DNA of 64,000 nucleotides from positions 37,125 to 101,124 of the forward strand of contig NZ_FXAT01000020.1 in assembly GCF_900177725.1 (NCBI RefSeq). The letters run 5' to 3'. The notes under the pieces are model-generated. The model worked only from the letters and a program-made list of their open reading frames with translations. It had not been told where the DNA came from and searched no databases. This DNA comes from Paraburkholderia susongensis (lineage in GTDB: Bacteria; Pseudomonadota; Gammaproteobacteria; Burkholderiales; Burkholderiaceae). Below are positions 35,986-45,294 of the stretch, piece by piece. The position numbers and the translations under genes are program-made. How positions within the stretch are numbered: the stretch's first letter is position 1; every line of letters starts with the position of its first letter.

Positions 35986-37712
35986 ACGCGTCAGGGGATG
36001 TAATCGATCCGGCGCGGGAACTCGCTGCTGCGAGGCGACTGGACGTTCACTCTCCGGGGCCACAGGCACGCGAACCGGAGCTTGCATCGGTCATCCGCTT
36101 GAGGATCACTGAGGTGATGGTCTATGAACGCAATCCGCGGCGGGTTTCCCAGGAGCGCATCGTTGAACTGAAGGAGTCGATCCGCGCAAACGGCATCGAG
36201 CAGATCGTGACCGTGACGCGTCGTCCCGGCGAAACCCGATACGTCGTCGCGAAGGGGGGGAATTCAAGGGTGACGGCAGCGGCGGCACTCTACGACGACA
36301 CTGGCGACGACCGGTTCCTCTACTACGACTTTATCTACGTTCCGTATCCCGGAGAGGCCAGACTGCTCGCAGCGCACCTGCGCGAGAACGATCAACGCGC
36401 GGACCTGTGCTTCTGGGACAAGGCGAATGGCTATCTGGCGCTCAAGGCCGATATGGAGGAGGAGCGGGGAGCCATGCTGTCGCTGCGCGAGTTTTCGCGA
36501 TTGCTCGAGGAAGAGGGGACGCCGGTCAGTCACGTCCTGCTCTCCCTGTTCCAGTTCGCCACCGATCGACTCCCGGCACTGGGTCCCGCCACCGCATACC
36601 TGAGCCGGCGTGCGCTCGTCGACGTGATCCAGCCTGCGATGGGTGCGCTGATGCGTCTCGTTCGCCGGATGGGGTTCGATGACGTATGGCTGCAACAGCA
36701 TGTGATCGATCCAGAACTGTTGCGCGTGGCCGCCGGATTTACGTCTGGGACCGGCGAGGAACACCAGCCTGCGTCGCTGGATGCGGGGGAACTGGTTCGC
36801 GCCTTTCGGGTTCGCTGCGCGGACGCGCTGGGAGTTTCCATGGACGGTCTGGGCCGGATGAGCCATCTCCTTGAGCATGCTCCCGATATCGACGCGGATG
36901 ATCTCCGGCAAGCTGGGGATCGGCTCGCAGTCGCAGGTAAAGCGGGGCGACCAGGTCTGCATTCGTTGAGTGTGGACCCGAAGCCTGCGTCCGTCGCCCA
37001 GTCACACATTCTCGGGAAGGCCATGAGCATGACCAGTGAAACAGCCGAAGTTGAGCCGCATGCAGGCGAAACTACCGGAGCCGGTTTCGCTGTTCATGAC
37101 AGCCGGAAGGATTTCTCATCGGACGATGAGCACCCGTCCAGCGTTTCGATAAACAGTTCATCGGCTCGGGCGGCTGCGTCGGAGACGGGCCCGGATCTGG
37201 CCGCCACTGCCTTTCGCGAAGCATTGAGCGTTTTCGCGAGCACGTGCGGGCTGGATGGATGCGTGCGGGATGCGCCGGGGCTGCCCTATGGTTTCATGAT
37301 CGAGCCACCCGCACCGGATACATCGCAACCATCGTTCGATGACCAGGCGCGCCTGGGTGCAGACGGACTGAACCGGTATCTCGGCTGGTGGTGGCTGGTC
37401 AGCCTGTCACGGCAGAACACGGCATCCGGCCTTGACCACGTACCGAAGCAGAGTGTGTACGCGCGGATGGCACGCGATGAGGACTACTGGGCGCGAATTT
37501 GTGATGCCCTCGTGGGAGAGCCTCTGCTGGGAGATCGCATGGATGTGATGTTTGCCGCCATGCTCAACCCCGACAGACCGGTCGGCTTGTGGTGGTCCGA
37601 ACTCGTCCAGGCCGCCCGTGCCTTCCGGGTCGCTTACCCTGAACGTTTCTGCCCACCGCGATGGAAGGAGCTGGATGCAGTCGAACGGCTCGTGCGCGGA
37701 GAGGAATCATGA
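35982..37712 (+). CDS. parB: ParB-family protein of a PFGI-1-class element
   Basis: A 576-residue protein with the ParB/Spo0J N-terminal nuclease-like fold (RLRITEVMVYERNPRRVSQERIVELKESIRANGI; VVAKGGNSRVTAAA). The GGNSR takes the place of the CTP-binding GERR motif. A long C-terminal part with a low-complexity linker (about 345-410) follows. Size and arrangement match the TIGR03764 ICE ParB family rather than chromosomal ParB. It overlaps parA and the next gene by four bases each. The usual dnaB helicase gene between parA and parB of such elements is absent. Confidence 0.85.
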   Translation: MNASGDVIDPARELAAARRLDVHSPGPQAREPELASVIRLRITEVMVYERNPRRVSQERIVELKESIRANGIEQIVTVTRRPGETRYVVAKGGNSRVTAAAALYDDTGDDRFLYYDFIYVPYPGEARLLAAHLRENDQRADLCFWDKANGYLALKADMEEERGAMLSLREFSRLLEEEGTPVSHVLLSLFQFATDRLPALGPATAYLSRRALVDVIQPAMGALMRLVRRMGFDDVWLQQHVIDPELLRVAAGFTSGTGEEHQPASLDAGELVRAFRVRCADALGVSMDGLGRMSHLLEHAPDIDADDLRQAGDRLAVAGKAGRPGLHSLSVDPKPASVAQSHILGKAMSMTSETAEVEPHAGETTGAGFAVHDSRKDFSSDDEHPSSVSINSSSARAAASETGPDLAATAFREALSVFASTCGLDGCVRDAPGLPYGFMIEPPAPDTSQPSFDDQARLGADGLNRYLGWWWLVSLSRQNTASGLDHVPKQSVYARMARDEDYWARICDALVGEPLLGDRMDVMFAAMLNPDRPVGLWWSELVQAARAFRVAYPERFCPPRWKELDAVERLVRGEES

Positions 37713-38431
37713 AGCCGGTTTTCTTTCCTGTGCCAGGTACGGCGATCGGGCACGTGGTGCTGCTGGAGCTGATACGGCTGTCGCGCATCGGCAGTAATGG
37801 ATTTCACTGGATTAATCTGGACTGCAAAGTTTCATGTGGAACATCGAACGGTGTAGAAAACCAGGAGGGAACAGGCCTTCCCGGGTCCATCCAGCATGTC
37901 CTGGCCGACGCGCGTGCCGGGGTGCTGGCCGATGCGCTGGTGGCTTCGGGTGCGCTACGCGTACTGGTCGATCTCGATGTTCTGCAGCGACGCTGCGATC
38001 TGATCGGCCGGCAGTGGCACGACGAGCGTCTGCTGCACGCGTTTGTCAGGGCACAGGCCAGCGTCCCGATGATCCGGCAATTCTTCAGAACCGCGACGCG
38101 CTCCACGATCGTGCGCCTGCGCCGGGAGATGGACGTTCCTCCGCCCGCCAAACCACGCATGCCTACGCCCCGCGAGGTCGACGCGTTGCTGGTGCGCTGG
38201 AACGGACTACGGGACATCGACGATTTCCGCGAGCGTTATCTGGCGCTGCATCGCGAGTGCGGCGGAGTGTGGTCACTTGCGTCGCTTTTTGCTGCAGTGG
38301 ACGGTGCAATGAACCCGGATGCGACGTCCTCGGGTTGCATCCGCTCTTCCCCGAACTCAAGGGAGTCTCATCATGTACGACATGCGCCTCGACCCGGAGG
38401 GCAACCTGCTGCCGGGCAAAAGCTGGGATGA
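37709..38431 (+). CDS. DUF2857-family element protein
   Basis: A 240-residue protein starting with the ATGA overlap of parB. The middle (DERLLHAFVRAQASVPMIRQFFRTATRSTIVRLRREM and PRMPTPREVDALLVRWNGLRD) is typical of DUF2857, a conserved component of SPI-7/PFGI-1-type elements with a FlhC-like or HTH-like look. The last 20 residues overlap the next gene in another frame. Function unknown. Confidence 0.75.
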   Translation: MKPVFFPVPGTAIGHVVLLELIRLSRIGSNGFHWINLDCKVSCGTSNGVENQEGTGLPGSIQHVLADARAGVLADALVASGALRVLVDLDVLQRRCDLIGRQWHDERLLHAFVRAQASVPMIRQFFRTATRSTIVRLRREMDVPPPAKPRMPTPREVDALLVRWNGLRDIDDFRERYLALHRECGGVWSLASLFAAVDGAMNPDATSSGCIRSSPNSRESHHVRHAPRPGGQPAAGQKLG

Positions 38432-38837
38432 TCCGCCGGGCCCGCCGCCTGCCGAAACGGAACTGATGCTATCGATGCTCGACATGCCTGTCACGATCGA
38501 CCGCTGCTTCGTCGAGATCTGTGGCGATATGCCGGCAGCAGCGGTACTGACCGAGCTTTCGACGATCGAGAGTGAGACCTGCCGCCGCGACCAGTGGCTG
38601 GTTGTTACGTCCAGAGAACTGGAACGACGTCTCGCCCTGCCGGAGAAGCAGCAGAGGGCAGCGCGTCGTGTGCTGCGTGCGAAGGGCCTGATTGGACACC
38701 GGAGAACGGGGCCAACGCACGCGGATGAGTATCGCGTGCTCTGGCCGGCCATCATGACCCTGCTGCGGCAGAAGGCTGCCGAGCGCACGGCGCACATCGC
38801 ATGGCCGCCTCGGCGGCCGGAAGGGGCACAGCCATGA
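38373..38837 (+). CDS. Winged-helix-like element protein, unknown
   Basis: 154 residues. The middle and end (LVVTSRELERRLALPEKQQRAARRVLRAKGLIGHRRTGPTHADEYRVLW) look like a winged helix of the kind repeated in the next protein. The ATG at 38373 lies inside the previous gene, and the stop overlaps the next ATG (ATGA). Likely part of the replication/maintenance module; no specific role known. Confidence 0.65.
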   Translation: MYDMRLDPEGNLLPGKSWDDPPGPPPAETELMLSMLDMPVTIDRCFVEICGDMPAAAVLTELSTIESETCRRDQWLVVTSRELERRLALPEKQQRAARRVLRAKGLIGHRRTGPTHADEYRVLWPAIMTLLRQKAAERTAHIAWPPRRPEGAQP

Positions 38838-40399
38838 CGCAAGGATCGCTGCCCTATATCGAGGACTTCGAGGATCTGTGGTTTGCGCTGAAGCCGTACC
38901 GGCCCATCGCGTTCGGGACGCGTCTTGCGCGGATCACGGGCCATCCAAAGGATGCCATGCTGCTCTCGCAACTCGTCTACTGGACCCGTCGCGGCCGCGA
39001 TGTCGGCGGCAACGGCGGATGGGTCCACAAGACGCGGGAGCACTGGTTCGCGGAAACGGGGCTGTCGCGCGAGGAACAGGAGAATGCGCGGCGGCGTCTG
39101 CGCATCAGGAACCTCGTTATGGAATGGCGGGGAGGGCGCCCGGCGTGTCTGCATTACCGGCTGGACGTCAAGGCGATGTCGACGGCGGTGCGCGCCAACT
39201 GCCGGATGGTTGGGCCACTGCCCGCGTCGATCGAGGCGATCCGTACGGACGAAGGGGCGATGCAGGAACTGCTCGGGCCGACGGTGGCCTTCCGGCGGGT
39301 CTTTGTCGATCTCGTCGGTAACGTCAATGCGGCACTGCTGCTATCGCGGATGGTGCAACTGCAGCGTAGGGAAGCAGACCATCAGTCCACGTGGTTCACG
39401 CAGACCGGGATCGAATGGCAGCGCACGCTCGGGCTGAATCGGGTGCAGCAGGAGAACGCGAGGCAGCGGCTGGTCCGGCAAGGCCTGATCCGCGAGCTGA
39501 CGCGTCCGCGGACCGGCAAACGGGTGTTCACGCAGATCAATGCGACGGAGCTGCGGCATCAGCTTGAGCGGCTCGCTTCCCGCGTCGATGTCCGTGACCG
39601 ACTCGCGACCCGACGGGAACTGATCGCGCGCAGTGCCCGAGAGTGTGCGGCACCAGAAGCGGGGACACTCCCCTCTGTTACCCCGGGTAACAGCAGCCCG
39701 GCGGTGGCGGTGAATCTGCCTGGCGCGAGCCACGTCGGGGCGTGGCGAAACCCGCCAACCCAAAGTCGCCAACCGGGCCACACTCCGGGCTATACACCGG
39801 GTACGCAGTTACCGTCGGAGAGTCTCGTGCGTTACCGATGGCGACAAACGTACGTCTCCAACGCGCGCGCGTATAGGAGGATTACATATTCGACTACGAC
39901 AACCACGGGGCTTGCCTTCATGAGCCGCGGTGCAAGCCTGGTTGTTGTCGGGGCGGAGAGATGTGCCGGAGTAGCACCGGGTGATGCCCGCGTCGACGGG
40001 CTTTTGTGGCCCGCCATGCTGCACGCGGCGGAGCGCCCACTGGTCGCGACGCACCTCGAACGCGTTCCTGTCCCGGACCGGCAGGTGCTGCTCGACGAAA
40101 TGGCCGCCTGCCACCGACACCGGCCCGTGCAGTCACCGGTGGCGTACATCGCCGGGCTTGTGCGCCGCAGCCTCGCAGGTGACTTCGTGCCAGTACGAGC
40201 CCACCTCGAACGCGCCGCACGCGAACGTGCACGGGCAGACGAGGGGGCGGTGACTTCCACTTTCGATCACAACAGTCGCGACATCGGACCGGGGCGGTCA
40301 CATGTCTCGACGCCCGAGACGGCGCGATTGCATCTTGCCGCCATCCGCGCCGGGCTGAGGCAGGGTCGGTTCGGGCAGGCGGGAGCCGGCCATGCCTGA
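38834..40399 (+). CDS. STY4528-like pathogenicity-island replication protein
   Basis: A 521-residue protein with two consecutive winged-helix repeats: residues about 30-125 (DAMLLSQLVYWTRRGRDVGGNGGWVHKTREHWFAETGLSREEQENARRRLR) and about 150-235 (NAALLLSRMVQLQRREADHQSTWFTQTGIEWQRTLGLNRVQQENARQRLV). The rest is Arg-rich and partly disordered and contains one of the 17-bp palindromes. The family is found next to parB/ssb in SPI-7-like elements and is annotated as a replication protein; the mechanism is inferred. Confidence 0.75.
   Translation: MTQGSLPYIEDFEDLWFALKPYRPIAFGTRLARITGHPKDAMLLSQLVYWTRRGRDVGGNGGWVHKTREHWFAETGLSREEQENARRRLRIRNLVMEWRGGRPACLHYRLDVKAMSTAVRANCRMVGPLPASIEAIRTDEGAMQELLGPTVAFRRVFVDLVGNVNAALLLSRMVQLQRREADHQSTWFTQTGIEWQRTLGLNRVQQENARQRLVRQGLIRELTRPRTGKRVFTQINATELRHQLERLASRVDVRDRLATRRELIARSARECAAPEAGTLPSVTPGNSSPAVAVNLPGASHVGAWRNPPTQSRQPGHTPGYTPGTQLPSESLVRYRWRQTYVSNARAYRRITYSTTTTTGLAFMSRGASLVVVGAERCAGVAPGDARVDGLLWPAMLHAAERPLVATHLERVPVPDRQVLLDEMAACHRHRPVQSPVAYIAGLVRRSLAGDFVPVRAHLERAARERARADEGAVTSTFDHNSRDIGPGRSHVSTPETARLHLAAIRAGLRQGRFGQAGAGHA
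39676..39692. promoter_or_regulatory. 17-bp palindrome, site 1
   Basis: TGTTACCCCGGGTAACA, a perfect 8+1+8 palindrome inside the STY4528-like coding sequence. The same site recurs at 40442, 40570 and, degenerate, at 40627. Confidence 0.7.
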
Positions 40400-40682
40400 C
40401 GCCATTTCCGCACGCGCATTGGAAGCAGCTTCCCGCAGTCCTGTTACCCGGGGTAACACTCCGCGGTCCCGTTTTCTGTCCACTCATCCCGCGCAAGGCG
40501 GGTTTCAGCAGGGACGCGCAAAGCGCACGCATCGCCCCGTTTTTTCCCGCGCTGCCCGGCTGTTGACGCTGTTACCCCGGGTAACAGTCGCCGAGCAGCC
40601 TGCGGTTCCCGTACGCGATGAACGTCTGTTATATGGGGTAACACCCCGGTCGCGGTTCCCGTTCCATTGCTTCTGGTCATGA
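40392..40682 (+). CDS. Doubtful ORF spanning the palindrome array
   Basis: A 96-residue open frame overlapping the end of the previous gene by eight bases. Its sequence is Arg/Pro/Thr-rich, with VTRGNT and VTPRSR-type repeats that simply translate the palindromes. No family look. I consider the stretch more likely a regulatory or partition region than a gene. Confidence 0.25.
   Translation: MPDAISARALEAASRSPVTRGNTPRSRFLSTHPAQGGFQQGRAKRTHRPVFSRAARLLTLLPRVTVAEQPAVPVRDERLLYGVTPRSRFPFHCFWS
40442..40458. promoter_or_regulatory. 17-bp palindrome, site 2
   Basis: TGTTACCCGGGGTAACA, perfect arms with the centre base changed to G. Lies 43 bp after the STY4528-like stop. Candidate operator or partition site. 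Confidence 0.75.
40570..40586. promoter_or_regulatory. 17-bp palindrome, site 3
   Basis: TGTTACCCCGGGTAACA, identical to site 1, 128 bp after site 2. Confidence 0.75.
40627..40643. promoter_or_regulatory. 17-bp palindrome, degenerate site 4
   Basis: TGTTATATGGGGTAACA: the right arm is intact, the left arm differs at three bases. It lies 51 bp before the start of the TIGR03761-like gene, close to where its promoter should be. Confidence 0.6.
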
Positions 40683-40693
40683 GGAGTCTCTCT

Positions 40694-41755
40694 ATGGACA
40701 CGCAGCCAGCCGGCGTCGACCCGTCCGTTGATGCTTTCGCCCGTTCTCCGTCGTCACCCTTTGTCGATGGCTACGACCTGGAATCAGAGCGCGCCGTGCT
40801 TGCCGATCTGATTGCTTCAGGAGATCCCGACCCCGCTGATCCGCTCTTCGGCCGGTACCAGCTCTTTCTCGAACGCGAGGAATCGCTGGATCACCGGAAA
40901 CAGGAGCACGCGCTGCGTCAGGGCGGCGATCCGCTCGTCAGGCCGCACGAGGCCCGCGAGATCAACCGGATCGGCCAGCTCACGAGCGACGGCGGTGACC
41001 GCATGCGCCTGCATACACGTGATGCGATGCGCCTGTTCCTGGGGCGGGCCGTTGCCCCGGGTGAGTCCGGCCATGCCATGGCCGGTGGGCGTCGTGTAGC
41101 CGCGGCGTTGCGCGTACTCTGGTCGCTCTCGGGCAACGACAACCCCTATGCCGACTGGAAGCTCATTGAGATCGCCGGGCGCATCGCCGGTATCCGCCGT
41201 GCCAACGAACTGGAGCAGCAGCACGCGCGGCAACTGCTGGACGCTGCGCGTGAGAAGGGGCTGGATTTCGCCGTGCTGCAGTCGCGTGAACCCGCCCAGA
41301 TGTCGTTGGGATTTGCCTCGCCCTACGGCTACATGATCGTGATGCTGCTGGTTGAGATCGACTGGCTCGTGCGGCTTGTGCGATCGGCCGTGCTGCGCGA
41401 CCTGATGGCTTCCAGTGAAGGCGTGCGGCGGATCGGGTCCGCGAAGCATCGGTGCCTGTCCGTGTTCCATTTCGCGGTGCACTGCCAGCGGGTGCTCACC
41501 CGCCCCGAGCTGTTGCCGCTTTCGCGCGTCGATTTCCTGCCCAATGCGGATGCTGCCGCAGGCCAGCGGGTTGAGGCGGCGCGGGCACTGCTTGGTGTGG
41601 TCCCGCGGGATATCTTCACCGGCGAGCGTGAACCGCGCCACAGCCGCCGGCGCGTGAGCCGCCTGTCGGAGGCGGAACTGCGCCTGCTCGACAGCGTACC
41701 CCTGTCCGGGGACGATGCCGACGCGAAAGCTGCGGCAGACACCCTGGTGCAATGA
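40694..41755 (+). CDS. TIGR03761/PFL_4669-like integrative-element protein
   Basis: A 353-residue protein from ATG 40694 with GAGGAG ten bases upstream. The recognisable part runs from residue about 105 (DRMRLHTRDAMRLFLGR) through DNPYADWKLIEIAGRI and LDFAVLQSREPAQMSLGFASPYGYMIVMLLVEID to LLGVVPRDIFTGEREPRHSRRR. These are the signature blocks of the PFGI-1-class element family PFL_4669. Function unknown; always near ssb and topB. The first 100 residues are an acidic extension. Confidence 0.78.
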   Translation: MDTQPAGVDPSVDAFARSPSSPFVDGYDLESERAVLADLIASGDPDPADPLFGRYQLFLEREESLDHRKQEHALRQGGDPLVRPHEAREINRIGQLTSDGGDRMRLHTRDAMRLFLGRAVAPGESGHAMAGGRRVAAALRVLWSLSGNDNPYADWKLIEIAGRIAGIRRANELEQQHARQLLDAAREKGLDFAVLQSREPAQMSLGFASPYGYMIVMLLVEIDWLVRLVRSAVLRDLMASSEGVRRIGSAKHRCLSVFHFAVHCQRVLTRPELLPLSRVDFLPNADAAAGQRVEAARALLGVVPRDIFTGEREPRHSRRRVSRLSEAELRLLDSVPLSGDDADAKAAADTLVQ

Positions 41756-41771
41756 TAGGAGGACTGCGGCA

Positions 41772-42266
41772 ATGACAACCCGGTCTTTCCATCTGGATCG
41801 ACGTTCAAAGGCCTTTAAGGGTAAGGGGGAACCGCTGGGCGAACTGCCCGCATTGTCCCCATTGCACGTATCGCGCGTGGCGGGACGAACCGGCTTCCGG
41901 GTGCTATTGCGCTCGTACGAACACTGGCTCGACGAAACCGTGGCCGAGATGCAGGCGCTGGCGCAGGAGAGTGCGACAGCGGGACTCGATGCGTTGCTGC
42001 GCTGCGTGCGCGTGCCATTGGCGAGCGGTGCGACACGCCACCGTCTCGACTGGTTCCTGCGCGGCGAGTCGCATGCGGTGCCGTACTCGCGAGTGGAGTC
42101 CGGTTTCAGCCGCCTACCGGCGCCGCTACGTGCTTACCTGCAGCAGTGTCATTCGCGCGGGAAGGAACTCAATGCGCTCGAATCGGTGTTCCGTTATGCA
42201 GCCAGCCAGCTCGCGATGTATCTGGAGCACGGCACGGTCAAGGTTCGTCGGATGGACGAGGCCTGA
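41772..42266 (+). CDS. DUF3158-like integrative-element protein
   Basis: A 164-residue protein starting 17 bp after the preceding gene. FKGKGEPLGELPALSPL near the start and the helical remainder resemble DUF3158, a small conserved family in the same position of PFGI-1-type elements. Function unknown; the assignment rests on the FKGKG block and the neighbours. Confidence 0.6.
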   Translation: MTTRSFHLDRRSKAFKGKGEPLGELPALSPLHVSRVAGRTGFRVLLRSYEHWLDETVAEMQALAQESATAGLDALLRCVRVPLASGATRHRLDWFLRGESHAVPYSRVESGFSRLPAPLRAYLQQCHSRGKELNALESVFRYAASQLAMYLEHGTVKVRRMDEA

Positions 42267-42397
42267 CCTGCGCAGCGGCATGTGCCGCCGCGATAACCGC
42301 AGGACCATCAGGCTGACGTAGATCAGCCGTTGACAACAGCAGGTAGTGGACAGCGCGTTCGATTCACTGGGGCAACCCATGATGAACGGAGTCCGCA

Positions 42398-42964
42398 ATG
42401 GGCATCTACGCAGAACTGGTTGGCAACGTGCTGGCGTCGCCGACGATGAAACAGGTCAACACCGCCAGCGGCGAGCGGCGCATCGTCGAGCTGCGCGTCA
42501 TGTCGGCCAGCTACCGACGCCTCGAGGACGGCACACTGGAACAGCGTGACGGGCGGACCTTTCCTGTCGACGTGACGATCTGGAACGAGCGTCTCACCGA
42601 GCGCGTGCTGCAGCACATCCGGACCGGTGCAAGCATCGTCGTGCGGGGCGATCTTTACGTCAGTCCCTGGATCACCCGCGAGAACGAGGCCGACGCCGGT
42701 GCTCACATCGACGCGGAATCCATCTCGCTGAATCTTGTGCGCATCGATCAGGTGGTGTACCGGCCGCGTCAGCCCAGGGACGCTGGCGATCAGGTCCAGG
42801 ATGGCGCCCCGGTTTCGGACAGCCCAGACGAGGATCCTCCCGAGAGCGCTCACCGTCCGGAGCCCGAGCCGCCACAGGGCGACGCAACCGGGGAGAGCGC
42901 CGGTTCGCCCGACCAGTCTACCGGCCGACGGTCGCGCCGCGCATCAGGTGGCTCAACCCGGTAG
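42398..42964 (+). CDS. Single-stranded DNA-binding-like protein of the element
   Basis: A 188-residue protein with an OB-fold over residues 1-120 (GNVLASPTMKQVNTASGERRIVELRVMSASY; FPVDVTIWNERLTERVLQHIRTGASIVVRGDLYVSPWI) and an acidic, Pro/Gln-rich tail. The layout is that of SSB, but the tail ends in GGSTR instead of the DDIPF-like tip that recruits partners in host SSB. It probably coats ssDNA during transfer or replication of the element. TopB, which normally follows, is missing. Confidence 0.8.
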   Translation: MGIYAELVGNVLASPTMKQVNTASGERRIVELRVMSASYRRLEDGTLEQRDGRTFPVDVTIWNERLTERVLQHIRTGASIVVRGDLYVSPWITRENEADAGAHIDAESISLNLVRIDQVVYRPRQPRDAGDQVQDGAPVSDSPDEDPPESAHRPEPEPPQGDATGESAGSPDQSTGRRSRRASGGSTR

Positions 42965-43032
42965 CTCACCTCGCCATTGCGCGCACGGCGGTTCAACACG
43001 CTCCGTGCGCGGCTACCCTGTGGGAGGATGAC

Positions 43033-43290
43033 GTGGAGCTCATGAATGTGGCGTGCCCGGTGTGGCCGGACGCGGAGGAGCTCAGGATGTTGCGGGCGCT
43101 GGTGCAGGAGGGTGTCGCCGCGTCCCGGCATGGTGCGTACGCTGCACAGTTTCATGGCTGGTGCATACGGATCTGTCGGGTCGACGGCCCGTTGCGGCAT
43201 TCGATGCACATCGACATTCGCTCCCGTGATGGCACGGCGTGGGCACGGGGCTGCTGGTGGACGATTTACGTGGGCGGCGATGTGGTGTGA
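43033..43290 (+). CDS. Small conserved-looking ORF after ssb
   Basis: 85 residues from a GTG with GGGAGG six bases upstream: LMNVACPVWPDAEELRMLRALVQEGVAASRHGAYAAQFHGWCIRICR, Trp- and Cys-rich at the end. No family recognised. Placed as the last gene of the integrative-element module. Confidence 0.5.
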   Translation: MELMNVACPVWPDAEELRMLRALVQEGVAASRHGAYAAQFHGWCIRICRVDGPLRHSMHIDIRSRDGTAWARGCWWTIYVGGDVV

Positions 43291-44233
43291 TGGACTCGAC
43301 ATGCTGGATCGACCGACGTCTGTCACTCCGGCGACTGCCGTGTGCTGATGGCACGCATGGCGGCGTACGGAATACGGGCGCAGGCCGCGTGGTGGCGAGT
43401 TCGTCCTATTGCGGATTTCGGTGAATGTGATCAATCGGATCGGCAACGTGATCACCGACGTCGGCGTTCACGAACACTGAACTGGCGACTCGGCCGGGGA
43501 CCGGTACCGACCCGTTGCTAACCTTCAGATTGGCGCCTGCTGAATGGCAATTAACAAAGTGCAGCCGCCATTTCAACCGACTGGTCACCGACAAGTTCTC
43601 GGCCATTGCCGCCGGTCACTGATCAGCGTTGAGGTGGCCACTGTAGGCTGCTGAGCGGCCATTCATCACTTCGCTGTGGTGGGTGCTGGTAGCGTTGGCG
43701 GATGCGTACACTCGACACAAGCGAGTCTTTAAGCTTTCAGGGAAGTAGATAGACATTTCCTCGGTGCATAGGCCACGAAGTTTCACGACCTGCTGATTCT
43801 GGCAGATCATCGATAGTCCAGCGCAGAATGCAGTGGTAACGTGAGAGTTGGCATGTACATTCCAATGCCACTGATTCCACCCGCCTTCGGATTTTCCGGG
43901 TCAATTTGCGGTTCGCTGGAAGAGTGTTGCCTTACGCGCTGTTCGAGTGTCCCTACAAAACGACCATGATCAGTGAGCTGACCTTCGCTGCGAGTTGCCT
44001 GCAAGTCTTCGAAGGTGCGACTGGATCCGTGGCCGCGAGTCAGACGAACATCCTGCGTAAAACAACCAACGAGTGAGCCTTGCCCTCGAGCTTGGGCAAT
44101 TGAAAAGGATTCCGGCGGTTTCTTAACTAGCTGGCTCGATAAGTCGGAATTCGGTAACAAGGTGCAATTTGCTCTATACTGTATGTATACACATATTCCT
44201 TCGACCGCGGCAAGGCGCTGAGGGGCATTGATC
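43291..44233. other. Gene-poor gap between element backbone and defence segment
   Basis: No ORF here has coding character on either strand. Base composition falls toward the right, and 44150-44200 is AT-rich with TATACTGTATGTATAC, an imperfect palindrome containing a TATACT that could be the -10 box of the AAA ATPase gene 50 bp later. A likely scar between two integrated modules. Confidence 0.45.
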
Positions 44234-45238
44234 ATGGCGAATGGGAAACTGTTGCGACAACTTGTGCGAGCCGGGGTAGAAGGTGACCAAGAAGCATTCA
44301 AGCGAGCCTCGGAAGCGGTGATCGCTGAAGAACGGGACAAGCAGCATCATCTGCTGGCGAACGACCTTGAGAAACTTCTGTACGGGCGGCCAGCGACTGC
44401 GTCCTCTCTGTCAGTTCTCAACCTCGCGAAAGCAGTGCCATCCGATAAGGAGCGCGGTGTCGATCTGATCGACATGCGGCAACCGACACGCGAACTGACC
44501 GACCTTGTCGTGAATGGTGAAGTCCGATCGGCGATCGAGCGCGTGCTGCTTGAACACAACCGGGAATCAGCCTTAACCACCTACGGTCTTGAGCCTGCGC
44601 GGAAGCTGTTGTTTTTTGGTCCACCGGGCTGTGGCAAAACGTTGACAGCGGAAGTCATCGCGATGGAGCTTGGGCTGCCGTTGGCAATTGTTAGGCTCGA
44701 TTCGGTGATCTCGTCGTACCTGGGGGAGACAGCGGCCAACCTTCGAAAGGTGTTCGACTTTATCTCCGCCCAGCCGGTCGTCGCTCTTTTCGACGAGTTC
44801 GACGCGCTCGCAAAGGAGAGGAACGGCGACGGCGATCACGGGGAACTTCGACGCGTGGTCAACGCCGTGTTGCAGATGATCGATGAATATCGTGGAAGGA
44901 GCGTTCTGGTCGCTGCGACGAACCATGAAGGATTGCTTGACTCCGCAATTTGGCGACGCTTTGACGAGACTGTGAAGTTTGAGATTCCCAATGCATCGCA
45001 AATAATAAAGCTCTTGCAAAGCAAATTGCGCGGAGTTCGTCGCAATTTCGAACCCTCGGATGCTTCGATAGCTTCACGTTTTAAAGGCATGTCGCATGCA
45101 GATATAGAGCGTGTCTTGCGAAGAGCCATCAAGGAGATGATTTTGCAAGGGCGCGAGTTTCTGGAGCAGTCTCATATTGAGTCGGCGCTATCTCACGAGA
45201 ATAGGCAATTGACCACTTCAAGGCGTTGCGCAAAGTAG
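44234..45238 (+). CDS. ietA: AAA+ ATPase of an IetAS-like pair
   Basis: A 334-residue AAA+ protein: Walker A GPPGCGKT (129-136), Walker B VVALFDEFD (D187/E188), sensor 1 AATN (N230), Arg finger WRRFDE (R241/R242), C-terminal lid with FKGMSHADIERVLRRAIKE. The ATG at 44234 follows AGGGG by eight bases. It is followed by a subtilase gene 56 bp downstream. This ATPase/S8-protease pairing defines IetAS, first described as a plasmid incompatibility locus on Agrobacterium Ti plasmids and later reported as an antiviral gene pair. It probably controls the protease. Assignment is by domain pairing, not by sequence search. Confidence 0.85.
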   Translation: MANGKLLRQLVRAGVEGDQEAFKRASEAVIAEERDKQHHLLANDLEKLLYGRPATASSLSVLNLAKAVPSDKERGVDLIDMRQPTRELTDLVVNGEVRSAIERVLLEHNRESALTTYGLEPARKLLFFGPPGCGKTLTAEVIAMELGLPLAIVRLDSVISSYLGETAANLRKVFDFISAQPVVALFDEFDALAKERNGDGDHGELRRVVNAVLQMIDEYRGRSVLVAATNHEGLLDSAIWRRFDETVKFEIPNASQIIKLLQSKLRGVRRNFEPSDASIASRFKGMSHADIERVLRRAIKEMILQGREFLEQSHIESALSHENRQLTTSRRCAK

Positions 45239-45294
45239 TTTTTTTAAGCATCCTTACGCAGATACCTATAGATGAGAGATCTGCGGGGGGGCTT

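Noticed and set aside
40817..41752. 311-residue minus-strand ORF opposite the TIGR03761-like gene
   Set aside because: The plus frame has family motifs, a good ribosome site and operon spacing; the minus frame has none.
43807..44340. 177-residue minus-strand ORF in the gap before the AAA ATPase
   Set aside because: It overlaps the start of ietA, shows no domain and has shadow-like composition.
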